From positions 2,579,625-2,635,204 of the forward strand of contig RPFO01000130.1 in the NCBI GenBank assembly GCA_009746045.1: a DNA stretch of 55,580 nucleotides. Direction: 5' to 3'. Source of the DNA: Mesostigma viride. Lineage: Eukaryota; Streptophyta; Mesostigmatophyceae; Mesostigmatales; Mesostigmataceae. Numbering within the stretch: position 1 is the stretch's first letter; each line of letters begins with the position of its first letter. Positions 11,124-23,600 of the stretch are shown in pieces. A program made the translations under genes and the position numbers. The notes beneath the pieces were generated by a model, which was given only the letters and a program-made list of their open reading frames with translations, did not search any database and was not told the origin of the DNA.

Positions 11124-12239
11124 ACTGAAAAAGATTCAAAACTTGTCATCTTCTACCACAAATTACTAGGCCCAAGGTGCATGTGCATGCCTATCCTTGC
11201 CATGCATAGTCAAGCGCTCAGCGTATGCTCAATCAGATCCATACAAGCTGTGCTGCTGTGGTACGCTATCGTACATAGCGTTAAATAACCATGCAGGAAT
11301 GGTTGTCTCACTCAACAAGGACTTCAATCAGGGCTGGTTGTCCAGCTGAACCTGCACGAAATCCTGCCCCGACTTGCATGGCATATGGCACACATCCGGA
11401 CCATTGCTAGTCGGATGATGGTTGTGTCCAGAAATCCATTCAAGGACCCAAAACAGTGCAAAGGGCCAGTACCATAGCTGGCTTGGAATGGACCATGGCA
11501 GCGAGAAACCCAACATGAGCCACAGGGTCAGCCGTCATGCCACATGCCGGGGATTGCTCAGAACAACCTGGCAGGCCATCTGGCATATTGGGCGACAAGC
11601 CTTCCATATGCCGGCGCAGGTTGTCGCATTGAGATAACCGGACCGTGAGAACCATCCATGCCAGGGTTTTATGGCTTGTTGATGATGAGCCTGCCATGAA
11701 ACCATGCCCCTGCCTTTGCTATAGTCGTGATGGCCAGGTACAGTGTAGAGCAGTAGGAGAACAGGGAAAGCATGTGCAGGGCACAAAACCGAGCGCCAAG
11801 TACGTGCACGGCGCATGATCGGCCGCGGCGTGCGTCACTAGCCAGCCCTGTATTCAAGGTAGCGCGCCAGCATAACGATCTGGATATCCGACCGCCTTAT
11901 TCAAGGCAGCGCGCCAGCATAGCAATGCCCATATCCAACCGCCTTATTCAAGGTAGCGCGCCAGAATAACGATCCCCATATCCAACCGCCTTATTCAGAA
12001 ATCGCGCCCCAAGGAATGTAGGTCTCCGGGACACCATCGCTCAAGCAAGGTCAACCAATGCCCTTGGGGATGGAAGTTGTTCGGGAGCCCAACGTCCAGC
12101 TGCCAGCGCCGGTGCACCTATTAAAGGCACATAACTCTTAACTGTTACCTCATAACAGTTACCTAAATAATTCATGTTATGATAACAGTCACCTTGCAGT
12201 TATCGTAACCGTTACCTCATGCGAAGGCTAGGCTACACA
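11124..12239. other. Gene-free stretch with a 46-bp tandem repeat
   Basis: No coding region supported. 11845-11995 holds three imperfect 46-bp units (TTCAAGGTAGCGCGCCAGCA.., CCATATCCAACCGCC). 12130-12230 has several GTTACC/GGTAAC inverted bits just downstream of the carrier gene stop and may be its 3' UTR. Confidence 0.6.
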
Positions 12240-14578
12240 CTAGCGCTTCTTGCCCGCCGCCTTCTTCCCCTTCTGCTGGCTGCCGGACAGCTTCCCCGCA
12301 GCAGGGGCCCTGGCCGGTGCCGCCGGAGCCACCGGCGGTGTTGGCGCCGCCGGGGGCAGCGCGGGCGGCAGGAATGCGCGTGACAGGTTGCGGAAGCTAA
12401 ACTCGTATGCACACCAAAAGAGTGCGTGGAGGGGTGCCAACCACGAGACGCGGTATTGCCAACCCCGGAACCCGGCGGCGATGCCTCCCTGCAGGAACAT
12501 GGAGTGGAGCGTGGCGCTCTGCGTGGCCCCACCAAAAAATAGCCCCACCCAAAGATAGCCCCACAGCCGCAGAGGTTTTGCCCGAGGGGGGGGAAGGAAA
12601 GTGGAGACGTGAGTCAAGGGGGACACTTCGAGGACAGTTGACGGGCTACATCGAATTGCCACAAACCCCACTAATGGGATGTTGCCACTACCATTTGCCT
12701 GCTCGATCACCCCCCCAACCCGGCCCGGTCACCCCGCTCCTCCCCCCCACAAACCGGACTGGAAGCAGAGAACATGGTGCTGACTTCCCACAGGTGCACT
12801 ACTATGCACTCTTCTCTTTTCACACTCCACGTACCTGGACTTGTGGTTGGTCCTTATCCTCGTCTGGCCGACATCAAACGGGCAAACTAGCGTACACTAT
12901 AGGGTCACTCTACTGCCCCATCCCTCACCGCGCCCATCCCTCACCGACCAGTTTCCTCACCAGTTGCTGCCACATCAACACAGAGCACGCTCTGGGGGTC
13001 GTTTGAAGCCCCCTCTACTCACCGCGCCCGTTGCTGCGCACTTATTGCTGGCATACCCCATCCGTGTACACTCTAACGTCACTCTAACCCCCCCGCACTA
13101 TTCGCCGTGCCCATTGATGCGTGCGTCGGGTTGGCCATGACCAACATCCTTAACAGCGCACGAATTGCTGTCATATGCCATCAATGTACACTTTAAGGTC
13201 ACTCTACCCCCACACACCCTACGCACCGTGCCCATCGCTCCGCCGCCCCTTTCCTCACCCATGGCTGCCATACGGACACACACACCCTACGCACCGTGCC
13301 CATCGCTCCGCCGCCCCTTTCCTCACCCATTGCTGCCATACGGACACACACACAAAACGCACCGTGCCCATCGCCGCGTACGAAGGATTCGTCATGATCA
13401 ACGTCTTGGCGACGTCCAGCGGGTTTGTGAGGAACGCGGACGTGCCCCCCGAGACAAATCCGCATGCCAGGTCCCGCCCTTGCTCCGTCGTGTGCTCGCT
13501 CAGCCACTGGCCCAGCCGCCCCACCTTGCCCTCAGTGATCTGCGTCATCATGCCCTTTACCGCGCGGAAGATCATGAAGTTGAGCGCAAAGAAGGGGATC
13601 TCGCGCCCCAGCGTCGCCGAGGACCCGGTGTAGAACCCCTTGAGGCCCTCCTTGGCGGCCACGCCCTGGAACGCCTCGCCAAAGTTCTTGTAGAAGCCGA
13701 GTTGGAGCCGTTGCTTGAGCACCTCCCTGCCAGGGGGGTTGAGGGGGCGGGGGTGGGGGGATGGGGACGTTACGATCCCAAAGGAGCAGGGGAATAAGAT
13801 TCCGCGAGGGTGGTGAGAGGGGAGTGAAGTAGTAAGAGGCAAGGGGGGGGGGGGAGTGAAGTTCCTGACCAGCAACGGCATGCATATCACGCCAGACAAA
13901 TAACACGTGAGACAGACGCTTGGCGTGCCAACGCCTGGGGGGTGAAGGGGACGAGGGAGTTGAGGCTTTGATGGGGGTTGGGACGAAAGGTATCATGGGG
14001 TGTGTCTAGTCTGGTGCTTGGGTCTGGTCTTATCCGTGGGTGTATCAACGGGTGTTATGATTAGCCGCTATAAGCCATTAGACGCAAAGGTATCAACGGA
14101 TGTTATGATTAGCCGCTATTAGCCATTAGACGCTAAGGTATCAACGGATGTTATGATTAGCCGCTGTTAGCCATTAGACGCTAAGGTATCAACGGGTGTT
14201 ATGAGGCGGTCGGCAGCGGCTGACGAGGTGTGCCGGTAGCCATGCGGTCATGTATGGTGACGTAGCCCACAGGGACGGAAAGCAACAAAACAGCACAGGA
14301 TCCTCCCTCCCCTCCATTCTCTGCTCCCCATCCACTCGCATTTGCTCAAGGGGTTGTCTTTACAGAAACAAGGTTTATTTTCTCCTCCCCTCCCCCAGCA
14401 ACGCCCCCCCCTCCCCCCCCCCTACCTGGGGATGACGATGGAGCATGCACCCGTCGCGCCCACAGAGCCCGATATGAAGTTGACCAGCCAGCCCGCCGGG
14501 GGTGGTGTCAGCAGCAGCAGCGCCTGCCGCGTCAGCTGGCTGGACCACATGCGGATGGACTGTGGTGGTGGTGGCGGT

Positions 14579-14658
<80 letters not shown>

Positions 14659-14660
14659 TG

Positions 14661-14691
<31 letters not shown>

Positions 14692-14725
14692 ATGTGTGTG
14701 TGTGTGTGTGTGTATGTGTGTGTGT

Positions 14726-14765
<40 letters not shown>

Positions 14766-16822
14766 AGAGAGAGAGGGATCAGAGAACAGTTTACAAGGAT
14801 GGACCGCACGCAGATGGACCAGAGGGAAAGAGGGGGTGGCTGACCAAAGGGGCAGGGATAAGATAAGAGCGGCGAAGGGAAGGGTGGGGTGAACAGGGCA
14901 GGGGATTATACGCTTTGTCGAATGGTGTGGGTGTGGCTCCAAAAGAAAGGCAAAGAGCAGGTGCGCGCCTGACATGCCCCTATGCGCCTGAAGTAAAGGG
15001 TGCGTCTACGGCTTTGCGAGGCAGCGAAGGGGTTCCAGGGAAAGGGGCAACTAAGGGGTCACAGGGAAAGGGACAGCAAAGGTTACAGGGAAAGGGCTCC
15101 AGCTGATGAGGAAAGGGCGGCTGGGGGAGGAAATGCCGCGCCCCGCGCACGGGGGCTACCGGGAGGCAAGGCATGGGCGGGGGTCGGTGTCAGGAGTGAT
15201 GGGGCACCAATCGCTTTCATGTGCACTGGCTGGAGTTCAAGGTGATAGCTACGCCGAGGCGCGCAAGCGGTCGGTGTCAGGAAGGATGGTCCTGGAATAA
15301 CATGCGAGGAGGAACCGGAGGATCCTCCTCGGTAGAGGATGGACGGTCTTCCAGATGTGAGCACCCACAATGTCACTGTCAACGGGGATTTTTACAAGAT
15401 ACAGGTACCAAGGACATGCTTTTAGCACAGTACCATGCCATTATGATAGCAGGCACATCCAATGATGTCATTACTATCGCTTCTGCGTAGAGTTGGTAGT
15501 TCTGACTTAGAGTTGGCTAGTGGTGGCAAGAATGCAGCATACTCCTTGGTCATTGGTAACAGAGAGACTTCACCATCGGTAACAGAGAGACCTGACGATT
15601 GGTAACAGAGAAACCGGGCCATCGGTAACAGAGAGACCTGACAGGTGATGGGGGGATAGCCCCCTCCCCCACACACCTTCCCCTTTCCTCGCCCTCCCCC
15701 CCCAAAAAAGAATTGTCAATATGTTTCAACCCTTCACCAATAATGCGTACAATTCTGTTAGTGTGGAAGCGAAACAGGTTAGCAACCTGGCAACGCGAGA
15801 TACCCAATTCAGGCCAGCGCTGGCGTGCTTCTTTTCCCATCCTCACGGTTACTATACGGGTTTCGGAATGGCCCCACATGGCGATACATAGCACATATGA
15901 GACACCAAAAGTAATTTTAAGTACTGCATGAGCAGTTTGCCAACAATACGTTCATATAAAATACTGACAAGCAGACTGTTAAGACAGTCATGGGCTTGTT
16001 GTCATCACAGGAGCCATACATGCCAGTAGTCGTAAGTGCCTTGTTACACATGGACGGCTTGCAATAGGAACATTCGAGACAGGCGCCAAGGGGGGAAGAA
16101 TGGTTTCAAACACAAGTTTCAAAACACAAGGAAATTGCCTATGGCCATGCAGGTGACGCGGGGGGGGGGCCTCGTCCTAGCCAGCGTCCTTGAAGAGTGC
16201 TGACAGGGGGCGTCTAATAATGGACGCGTGGGGTTGAACGTGGTGGAACATACAGGTGCGTCCAGCCGTAAGAGTTCAATTACTTCCAACGGCTACAACC
16301 TTTCCTTCCACTACCGCCCTGCTGACATGGCACGCTGGCCGGTATCCAAGGAAACCAACTTTCGGAATGATGGCAGCCCCGCGAGCTACCCCATTTCAAC
16401 ATATCATGGGGGAAAATGGCTGGCGGCGGCAGGCGGGCGGCGGGCGGCGGCAGGCGGCTGCGCATCGACGCTACACAATCAACCCAAGATACGTGTCACT
16501 GCTGGACTCAGAACGGCAAGCTTCTCTTCGTCGATATGCACAAAACTGTATTTATAAGACAATATGAAATCAACGGTCAACGACGTACATTTGTTAACAC
16601 CGAAGATAAGCAGGCGGGCACAAAGCCACGGTAAAGTTCCGGAATCGTTTTCGGAAGAGGCAGGCCAGCATGCACGCGAGCTTTGACGCAATCAATAGGG
16701 AAGACGATGAAGTTTGCCACTGAACCAGCAATAGCGCCTGATGCCAAGGAAATGTTGCTCTCTATCAGAATGCGTTTCTGAATACTCATCGGCTCCTTCT
16801 TGGAAGGCAGTGTTAGCGCCAT
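12240..16822 (-). CDS. Mitochondrial carrier family protein (four exons, 336 aa)
   Basis: Exons on the minus strand are 16822-16589, 14559-14426, 13726-13363 and 12518-12240. They sum to 1,011 nt and stay in frame. Introns begin GTACGT, GTAGGG and GTGCGT and end CAG. The three mitochondrial-carrier signatures are present: FPIDCVKAR (Pro about 42), IPREVLKQR (Pro about 122) and NPLDVAK (Pro about 225), each with the following G..GFYTGS or GFRGW-type half. Six membrane helices are expected in the inner mitochondrial membrane. Known carriers exchange metabolites, nucleotides or cofactors across it. The second signature and domain order recall S-adenosylmethionine-type carriers, but the substrate is not certain. 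The C-terminal tail (about 290-336) is unusually Ala/Pro-rich and ends in a Lys/Arg cluster (KKGKKAAGKKR). The start ATG is the first in frame. The gene is divergent from the TTL gene, 865 bp away. Confidence 0.9.
12900..13366 (-). repeat. Tandem copies of a 5' splice junction in carrier intron 3
   Basis: The exon-3 end and donor (GCGATGGGCACG/GTGCGT on the minus strand) is repeated in the intron as the plus-strand text ACGCACCGTGCCCATCGC at about 13215 and 13290. A weaker copy lies near 13105. Successive units are about 65-75 bp and include CCGCCCCTTTCCTCACCCAT. Confidence 0.8.
14035..14200. repeat. 49-bp tandem repeat in carrier intron 2
   Basis: Just over three units of GGTATCAACGGATGTTATGA followed by TTAGCCGCTATTAGCCATTA. 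Intronic, no coding role seen. Confidence 0.85.
14579..14762. repeat. (GT)n microsatellite, about 184 bp
   Basis: Near-pure GT run with a few GTAT/GTTT interruptions, in carrier intron 1. On the gene strand it is a CA run placed just upstream of the exon-2 acceptor (CACCACCACAG), so it forms a long pyrimidine/CA tract there. Confidence 0.95.
15540..15645. repeat. Short tandem repeat GGTAACAGAGAGACCTGAC
   Basis: Four imperfect units of 20-26 bp in the first carrier intron. The rest of that intron (14560-16588) has no gene that I can support. Confidence 0.8.
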
Positions 16823-17687
16823 TTTCCCCTCCCCTTTTTTAATTGGCAAAGGCCGCCTATTTTAATTGAAGGCAGGAATGCGCTGTGGATTTGCAGCACT
16901 AGGCATTGTCCCCGGCGAGGCCTGTGGGCACGGCAGCACGTCTCTCAAGGGGTGCGTGCACGTGCATCGGCAGCGTGCCCACTGCCTGCCTATTTTTCTA
17001 GCAATGGCGGATCTGCCGATTGCTCCAGCCCACGGCTGTTCGCCTGGTGTCCCCGTCGCGTCAAGCGTCAGCAGCATCCGTTCGCGCGCCGGATAAAGGG
17101 TGCCCGTTATCATCCTGCCTTGGACGAAATTTGGACGAAATTTGCCGTTCTTCCCACTGACAAACCCTACGTGGCTAATGGTGAAAGCTTCCTGCTATCT
17201 AAAACTAAGATATTTAGGTTCCGTGGGTGAACTTTTGCCAAGAGTTGACCTAGCCACGTCAATGCTGCAAGCGGATGTGAACGAGCTCGTTCCTGGAAAA
17301 CTATTGGCGGCGAAATTGCCACAGTCGTGAGTTCTGTTGGCGGGAAGCGCAAAGAGAGGCCGTAAGTAGAATTTCCGTAAGCGAGTGGCATTGGAAAGCA
17401 TTAACAGTGAATCGACTGCCAGTTGTCTACCCGCGCGGGCAGGCGGGGAACCCTGGTGGAAAGCCAACCAAATTTATTTGGGTTGGATGAATGGTATTTG
17501 TACATTACTCCCGTAGATAATGGTAAGCAAGCCGGTTTGCCCTCTAAAACGGTGGAAACGTTCAGGCATTATCTACAAAAAACAGCTAGCCGCTAGATAA
17601 GGGTAGGCATGACCAGGTGATCTGGGCTCTGAGGAAAATATAGTTGGTTTTTAATATAGTTGGATAATAATAGCCGGTCAATTAGGA
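16823..17687. promoter_or_regulatory. Divergent intergenic region between carrier and TTL genes
   Basis: 865 bp between two divergently transcribed start codons, so it presumably contains both promoters. No TATA box or known operator could be pinned down. Two similar stem-like GCTAGATAATGG / GCTAGATAAGGG blocks occur at 17510-17610. Confidence 0.45.
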
Positions 17688-20600
17688 ATGGAAGGCACGT
17701 CGGAGCCCTATTTGTTTCACTTTGCTACAGAGAGCTCGGTGTTTTCAGCTGTTCAGAAGGAGTTACGTGCTAGACCGCACTGGAAATCCACAGCGCATCC
17801 CACCAAATACCACTTGCTTATCGGAGAACGCTGGAAAGTGCCGTATGCGATGCTGGGGAAATTCGATGGACATCCTCAGCTGTGCAATCATTATATCCTT
17901 TCACATCTACTCTCCTGGGCGGGCTCACGGGGTCAACATCCAACGTTTACCTGAATTTCTCTGGCTCAGTCACCGGGATTGTTGGTGGCCAGAAATCAAT
18001 TCTTTTTCCTAACAGTTATCGTGAATTATGCTCGTAAGAGACTAGGTGCAGTGTTCTTAAAGGGACGGATTTCCCATCGATTTCTCTGGTTTTCCCCTGG
18101 ACGGTCCTAGGCGGATGTCCTTCAGTTAGAGAAGTAATTTCCGGGTCTTGTCCTCATCAAGGGCAGCGCGGTGCGTACAGGCCAATGCCTGCATATCTCG
18201 CTGTTTACCGACGATCGTTTGCCGGCCATGTGATAAATCTCCCTATCGTAGTCATGGCTTCGATGAGCCCAGGTCCGCTCGTATCGATACCATTGTCATA
18301 TTTGGGCTTTAGAGTGTAGATACCAACTTGGATGAGGTGAGCAGAGAGTGCAATTCTCCGTCCTGCTGTATCTTGCCTCCCATCCTTTCCCACTAGCATG
18401 CTCAACGGATCTACCCACAGTGCCAGTGTTCTACAGTAAATCTATTTTTGGAGGTGGGGAGGATGAGAAATACAAGGTTCATGTGTGCGCCACTGAGTAA
18501 GCCTGCGGCCAGATGGGCACGTGGATATGCGCTGCGGGGAGGGATGTTGCACAACTGAGGGTTCTTTGGGGGTCTGTGGCTTCGCAAGGCAACTCCCTCC
18601 TGCGATAATGTTGGTCCTTCTGTGTGCGCCGCTTGTTTACCCTGGCGCCTACCTTGTGTACGTGGAAGCCGTACAAGAGTGGTGTATGGCTTACTTGCAT
18701 CCTTGGCGGAGTGGCATTGCCATAAGTAAACATGTATGAAAGTCCGCCAATGCCGGTGTGCAGTTTCATCAGCTTGTTGAATCATCGTATGGTACTTGCG
18801 TGCTGGACCTGGGCCACCATCCCTCAAGGTTCTACACCTTGCCGCACCCCTGCAGCCAACCTACCCCCTGCCGCCCATGTTGGCCACTCTCATCGCACAA
18901 GCTTGCATGCGTGCATGCCACTCTCATCGCACCAGCCTGCTCCCACCCGGGCAAGCAGGAACACGCGTGCCACCGCTACTCTGGTACTGTACAGCCGTGA
19001 CTTTCTTCTGGCATGCTCCTTGTGTCCTGGCTTCTGTTTGTCTTGGTTCCATCTGTCGTGTCTGCATGCTGCATGTGTTGAGGACTCCTTGACTCTATGG
19101 GACATGCTGTCTCGCCCGCTCCTTGCTTGTTTGGGTGGTTGCCAGCGCCGCCCACCTGAGGTGCATGGCAGCTCTGCCCTGGGTGGCGCGCGTGGCACCT
19201 GGGCAGGTTTCCACCCAATAACCAAGTAGAGTCGTCCCTCGTACTAATAAAAGTGTGGCCATCCTCTTTCTACAACCACCAACTGTATTCCCCCCTCTTT
19301 GTCGTATCATTAACATCGTCCCTCTTCGTCCTATTATTAGTATCATCCCTCTTTGTATGTTATTACTGTCATCCCTTTTTGGTGCTACTATCAACATCGT
19401 CCCTCTGTGTGCCGTTATGAATATCGCCGTACCCGTACCACCTGCCGCGTCTTGTCTGCTTGGCCCATCACGGTTTCTTCTCTTAGCGGTTGCCCTGCGA
19501 GGGGTCGCACCCCAAGGCAGCTTTATGGTCATGAGCGCCCAAACCTGTTTTTTGTTCATGAAGTCCAACAATCTGCACACCTATCTGTCGCTGTCGCATC
19601 GTTGTCAGCCCATCAAACTGCCCGTTGCTCGGGGTCCCGTTCCAATCACTTTTCCCCCCCCCCCTCTCCTGCTAGTAGCCCCCCCCTTGCTGTGCGTGGC
19701 TCGCTTTCTCCCGGCCCCTCCCCCTCTGAGCGCCTCCCTGTCCGCAATCCTTGTCACTTGGTCGCCACCACGGTCACTCCACTGCTTGTCTATACCTGTG
19801 GCCGCTCTATCTCATCCCCTGTTGTTTGTTCTGTGGCCGCTCTATTTCATCCCCTGTTGTTTGTTCTGTGGCCGCTCTCATGTATCCCCCGTCGTCTGCT
19901 CTGCGGCCCGCTTGCCGTTTACTTCAACACCATGGCTGCATGGCATGTGAGCTCCTGCAACCACGTGTCGGCGTGTGGCATCATTGTGGGGGGTGCGCTG
20001 GTGCGTCCTGCCGTGTTGAGTGTCCTGTGGTTTATGTCTGTATAGCAATACTGCCCTGGTGTGGTGCATGCGTGCTGCTATTGTCCTGCTATGGCGTGTT
20101 GTTGCCATCCTTCCCCCCCCCCCCCTGGGGGCATTGTTATCATTCTGTTGCCCGCGACGCGACAACACACCGAGGCTCCAAGGCCATCACACTCAAGGCA
20201 AAGATGATCCTGTGCGTGGCGTGCTAGAGTGCAGCATGGGCGTGGGGAGTGATAACCCGCGGAAGTTTCGTAAATTAGCAGGTTTTATAACCCTGTGCGG
20301 GGCATGCAAACGCTTCCCGCTTATGTGAAGCATTCTTGGTATCATGAATTGGACATTAGGTTACAGGTGCCATATGCATAATGGTAGGCATTTGGTTCCT
20401 GTGGTGGGCGCGAGCGGTTGTCACGGATACCCAGGCAATGTGCCATCCAGTGAAATGAGCCTAGTGTGGTAGGCCCTTCCACGTTAATACTACGTGCATG
20501 CGCATTTGCAGATGTGGATGTATGCGTCGTCTCCGCCCAGCCCCCCGCCTCCTCCCCCCGCCCCCCATTGACCCCTTTGTTGCCCATTGCCAGCACACAG

Positions 20601-23600
20601 CCAACCCCACCCCCCATATCCTCTTGTGCCGTTGCCAGCACCCATGCACCAAGGGCGAGCGGTGCCGCGCATGCTATAGACAGCCCGTTGCGGGGCCACA
20701 TTGGCTAATACATTTTAGCCAATAAACGATCATGTACGCACATCATGTTGGCAGACATTACTTGCTCGTGCTAGTCATAAACTCGTACTAGCTTGTGGTA
20801 TTGTGTATTCTTTGGAAAGGATGCTTGGTAGTTTATTTAGCTGGCGCACACATGCACTACGCTGTATACCCCCCCCCCCCCCTCATCGTCAACTCCATCA
20901 TGGCTGGCGGCTGGCGATCACGCAGCGGTGAAGCACGAGGCATTCCTCTCTCGTGGGGCATGTATTGTGCTCATGTAGACTGGCTAGAGCGGCCACAGTA
21001 AGGGCATGCGTGGCCTGTCTACCAGTCACAGTAGATAGTAGACTGGCCTGTGTACCAGTCACAGTAGATAGTAGACTGGCCTGTCTACTGGCCAAATAGG
21101 CAGGCTGCTAGGCAGAACGCTAATTGGTCGCGTTGTGAAGCACGCGTACCTTAACCTGCCTGCGCCTGCCTCCCTCCCACACGCCCGCACATGCCCCAAA
21201 CAATACTGTCGATGGGCACCACGTGTGCCACTGCCTACTGGCGCTGCGTGTGCTGGCGGCCGCCACCCAACCCGACCCCACCCTGCCAGGGAGCTGCGCG
21301 CATACTGCGCCAACCCAGACGTCGGTGTGGGCATCTTGGACCTGGTGCCCGAGGTGGGCGGGTGACCATGGGAACGGATGAGCTGATTTTCTTTTGTTTA
21401 TCTTGGATGAAGGGTTTCCCTTGGCTGAAGGTGTTCTCCTTTCGCTGCACTCTCCTGAGCATGTGCGTGGTGTCGCATCACCCCCTACTCTCCGTGGGAC
21501 GCTGCGATGCCATTCCCTTCACCATTTGTTACCCAGGAACCAAAATAGGAACGTTGCCATTCGTTAGCTTGGTGGCGTGCTGTAGCCTTTTCCTGCTGTT
21601 TATTCTTGGAGCTATCTTGGCCATGTCACGCAGGCTTTTGATTTGATTTGCAAAGTCATAATTAAAATAAAAAAGTACAAGAAGGGGTCGTGATAAAGCA
21701 TGCCGCTCTTCTAATCGGGCAAGTCTGTCTCATGGGCTGCAAAATCCCAGGGACCCTTTGGGGGTCTGGCTGAGCCCAGGCTAGCCCAAGCACTGTTCCC
21801 TCGTTCTCACTTTTGACTTGAGCCGGGGGCTGGGAGCACGGGCCTTTGGTTATGCCGGCGCTCCCTTGAAGTCACACTAATAGATCACCCAGAAGCTTGT
21901 GTAGTCAGACATTAGAAGGTCAACCGGATGCTAACTCTCCCCTGAGGGCACAGAAGTCCTAATGATTAATAAATCAATAGGACACTTGTACTCTGCTTTC
22001 CCCTGTCCTTATGCTTGTTTGTCCTTTGCCCTGTGGTCCCTTTCCCCCCTTCTTCCAGCATCCTGCCTTCCCCTTGCCCGTTCCCCTTCCCATCTCCCCC
22101 TCCGTTCGGCCTCCCTGGCTGCCTTACTTCCTTCCCTCCCCCCTCTATTCCCCCTTCTCTTCCCGCTTCTATTCCCCCTTCTATTCCCGCTTCTTATTCC
22201 CCCTACACTCCCGCTTATACTCCCGCTTCTATCCCCCCTTCTATTTCCCCCTCTATTCCCTCTTCTATCCCCTCTTCTATTCCCCTTACGACTATCCCTT
22301 CTATTCCCCCTTCTATTCCTTTGTTCCCTGTTACTCCTTGCTTGTTCCCTCCCCTCCCCTTATTCCTCCATCCCCCCTTTGTTCACCCTTCCTACGCCAT
22401 GTTCCTCCGCTCGTCTCGTGTCCCACCCAAATGGATGTGTGCCTCCCCCCTCAGACATTCCTGCTGGTCCCTGGCGCGGCATCAGCGAGCGCGTCCGGAG
22501 CGGCCAGCGCTGACATCAGCGCGGCGCTGGAAGAGGAGGCCCGGTTCCGCACGTCCTTTGCGGCGCGCGCGGCGGCCGGGCGGGATAACGTGTGGATTGC
22601 GAAACCCACCGATGGCCAGCACGGTGAGGAGGGGGGGGGGGATGGAAACCCACCGATGGCCAACACACTGAGAATGGGCGGGGTTGATGGAACCCATGAA
22701 TTGTCCACGTACAGGGAGGAGAGAGTTGCGTTTTGTACTGCTTGCCCGGGGGCGAGGGAGTGGGGAGGGAGGCAACATTGTGCAGCGGCTTTCCTTCTGG
22801 GTAAGGGCTGGAGGAGGTAGAGGAGCAGCTAGTTTCTTCAGACTAGGGCAGCTAGTTTCTTCAGACTATCACTTCAGTGACTTCAGATGATCTGCAGACG
22901 GTCACGATTGGGAGGCACGCATCGGCATTGTATGCGGAGCTCATTGGACCACATGATGCAGTGTCCGGGTTGTACCGAAACACTTCATAGAGAACACTTC
23001 TTCCTCATTCTTCATCTCTATAACCGCCATTTTGGGCACATTCAGGGCAAAACCATGGGTCACAAAGTTGTATTGCCAAAGTGTCCCCCAGGCACAAGCA
23101 ACAGGCCCCACGGTTGTCACGATCACACCTCTCACTGCCTCTCACAAAACAAACATTTGTCAGTCGTATGTTGTGCAAACATGTGGGGTCTATGGATTAT
23201 GGGTTGGCAAAGTGGAAATGTGAAGCTTGGCGGTCGAGGCATGGAGGCATGACTGAGTGAGCGCGCGATGCCTGGCGGTGTGGAGCAAGGGGGCCGCGGA
23301 CGTGGCTGCGTGAACAAGTAAACCTGCAGGCAAGGGCATGCGGAGAGTGAGGGCATCCTTCCCAGCAGGCAAGGGCATGCAAGTCATGCGTGTGCAGGCC
23401 TGGACTCAGGGTACCCCCTTAAGGGGAGGTGGCACCCCAAAACCCTTAAAAATTGACATATGGTGATATCACTTGAAATCCACTTGCACAACCCTAAGTT
23501 ATGATTGGGGGCACTAAATAACATCTCTAGTGAGTTGTCCATGCACTTGTTGGGGGTACTACCCCCATATATACGCCAATAATGCGCTATAAATAGCAAA

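Noticed and set aside
14532-14975. His/Thr-rich and Cys/Val-rich frames
   Set aside because: Translations of the (GT)n microsatellite.
18890-20170. A separate gene of 100-230 codons in TTL intron 1
   Set aside because: Overlapping frames on both strands with Pro/Ser/Cys-rich low complexity and tandem units. Only 20169-20220 shows homology-supported coding.
21147-21160. TACCTTAAC as the U12 branch site of TTL intron 1
   Set aside because: It lies downstream of exon 2 in the next, GT-AG intron, and 130 nt from that acceptor, so it cannot serve the AT-AC intron.
21962-22820. Leu/Pro/Ser-rich frames of 180-270 codons
   Set aside because: Shadows of the polypyrimidine tract in front of TTL exon 4. 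Only 22455-22623 is coding.
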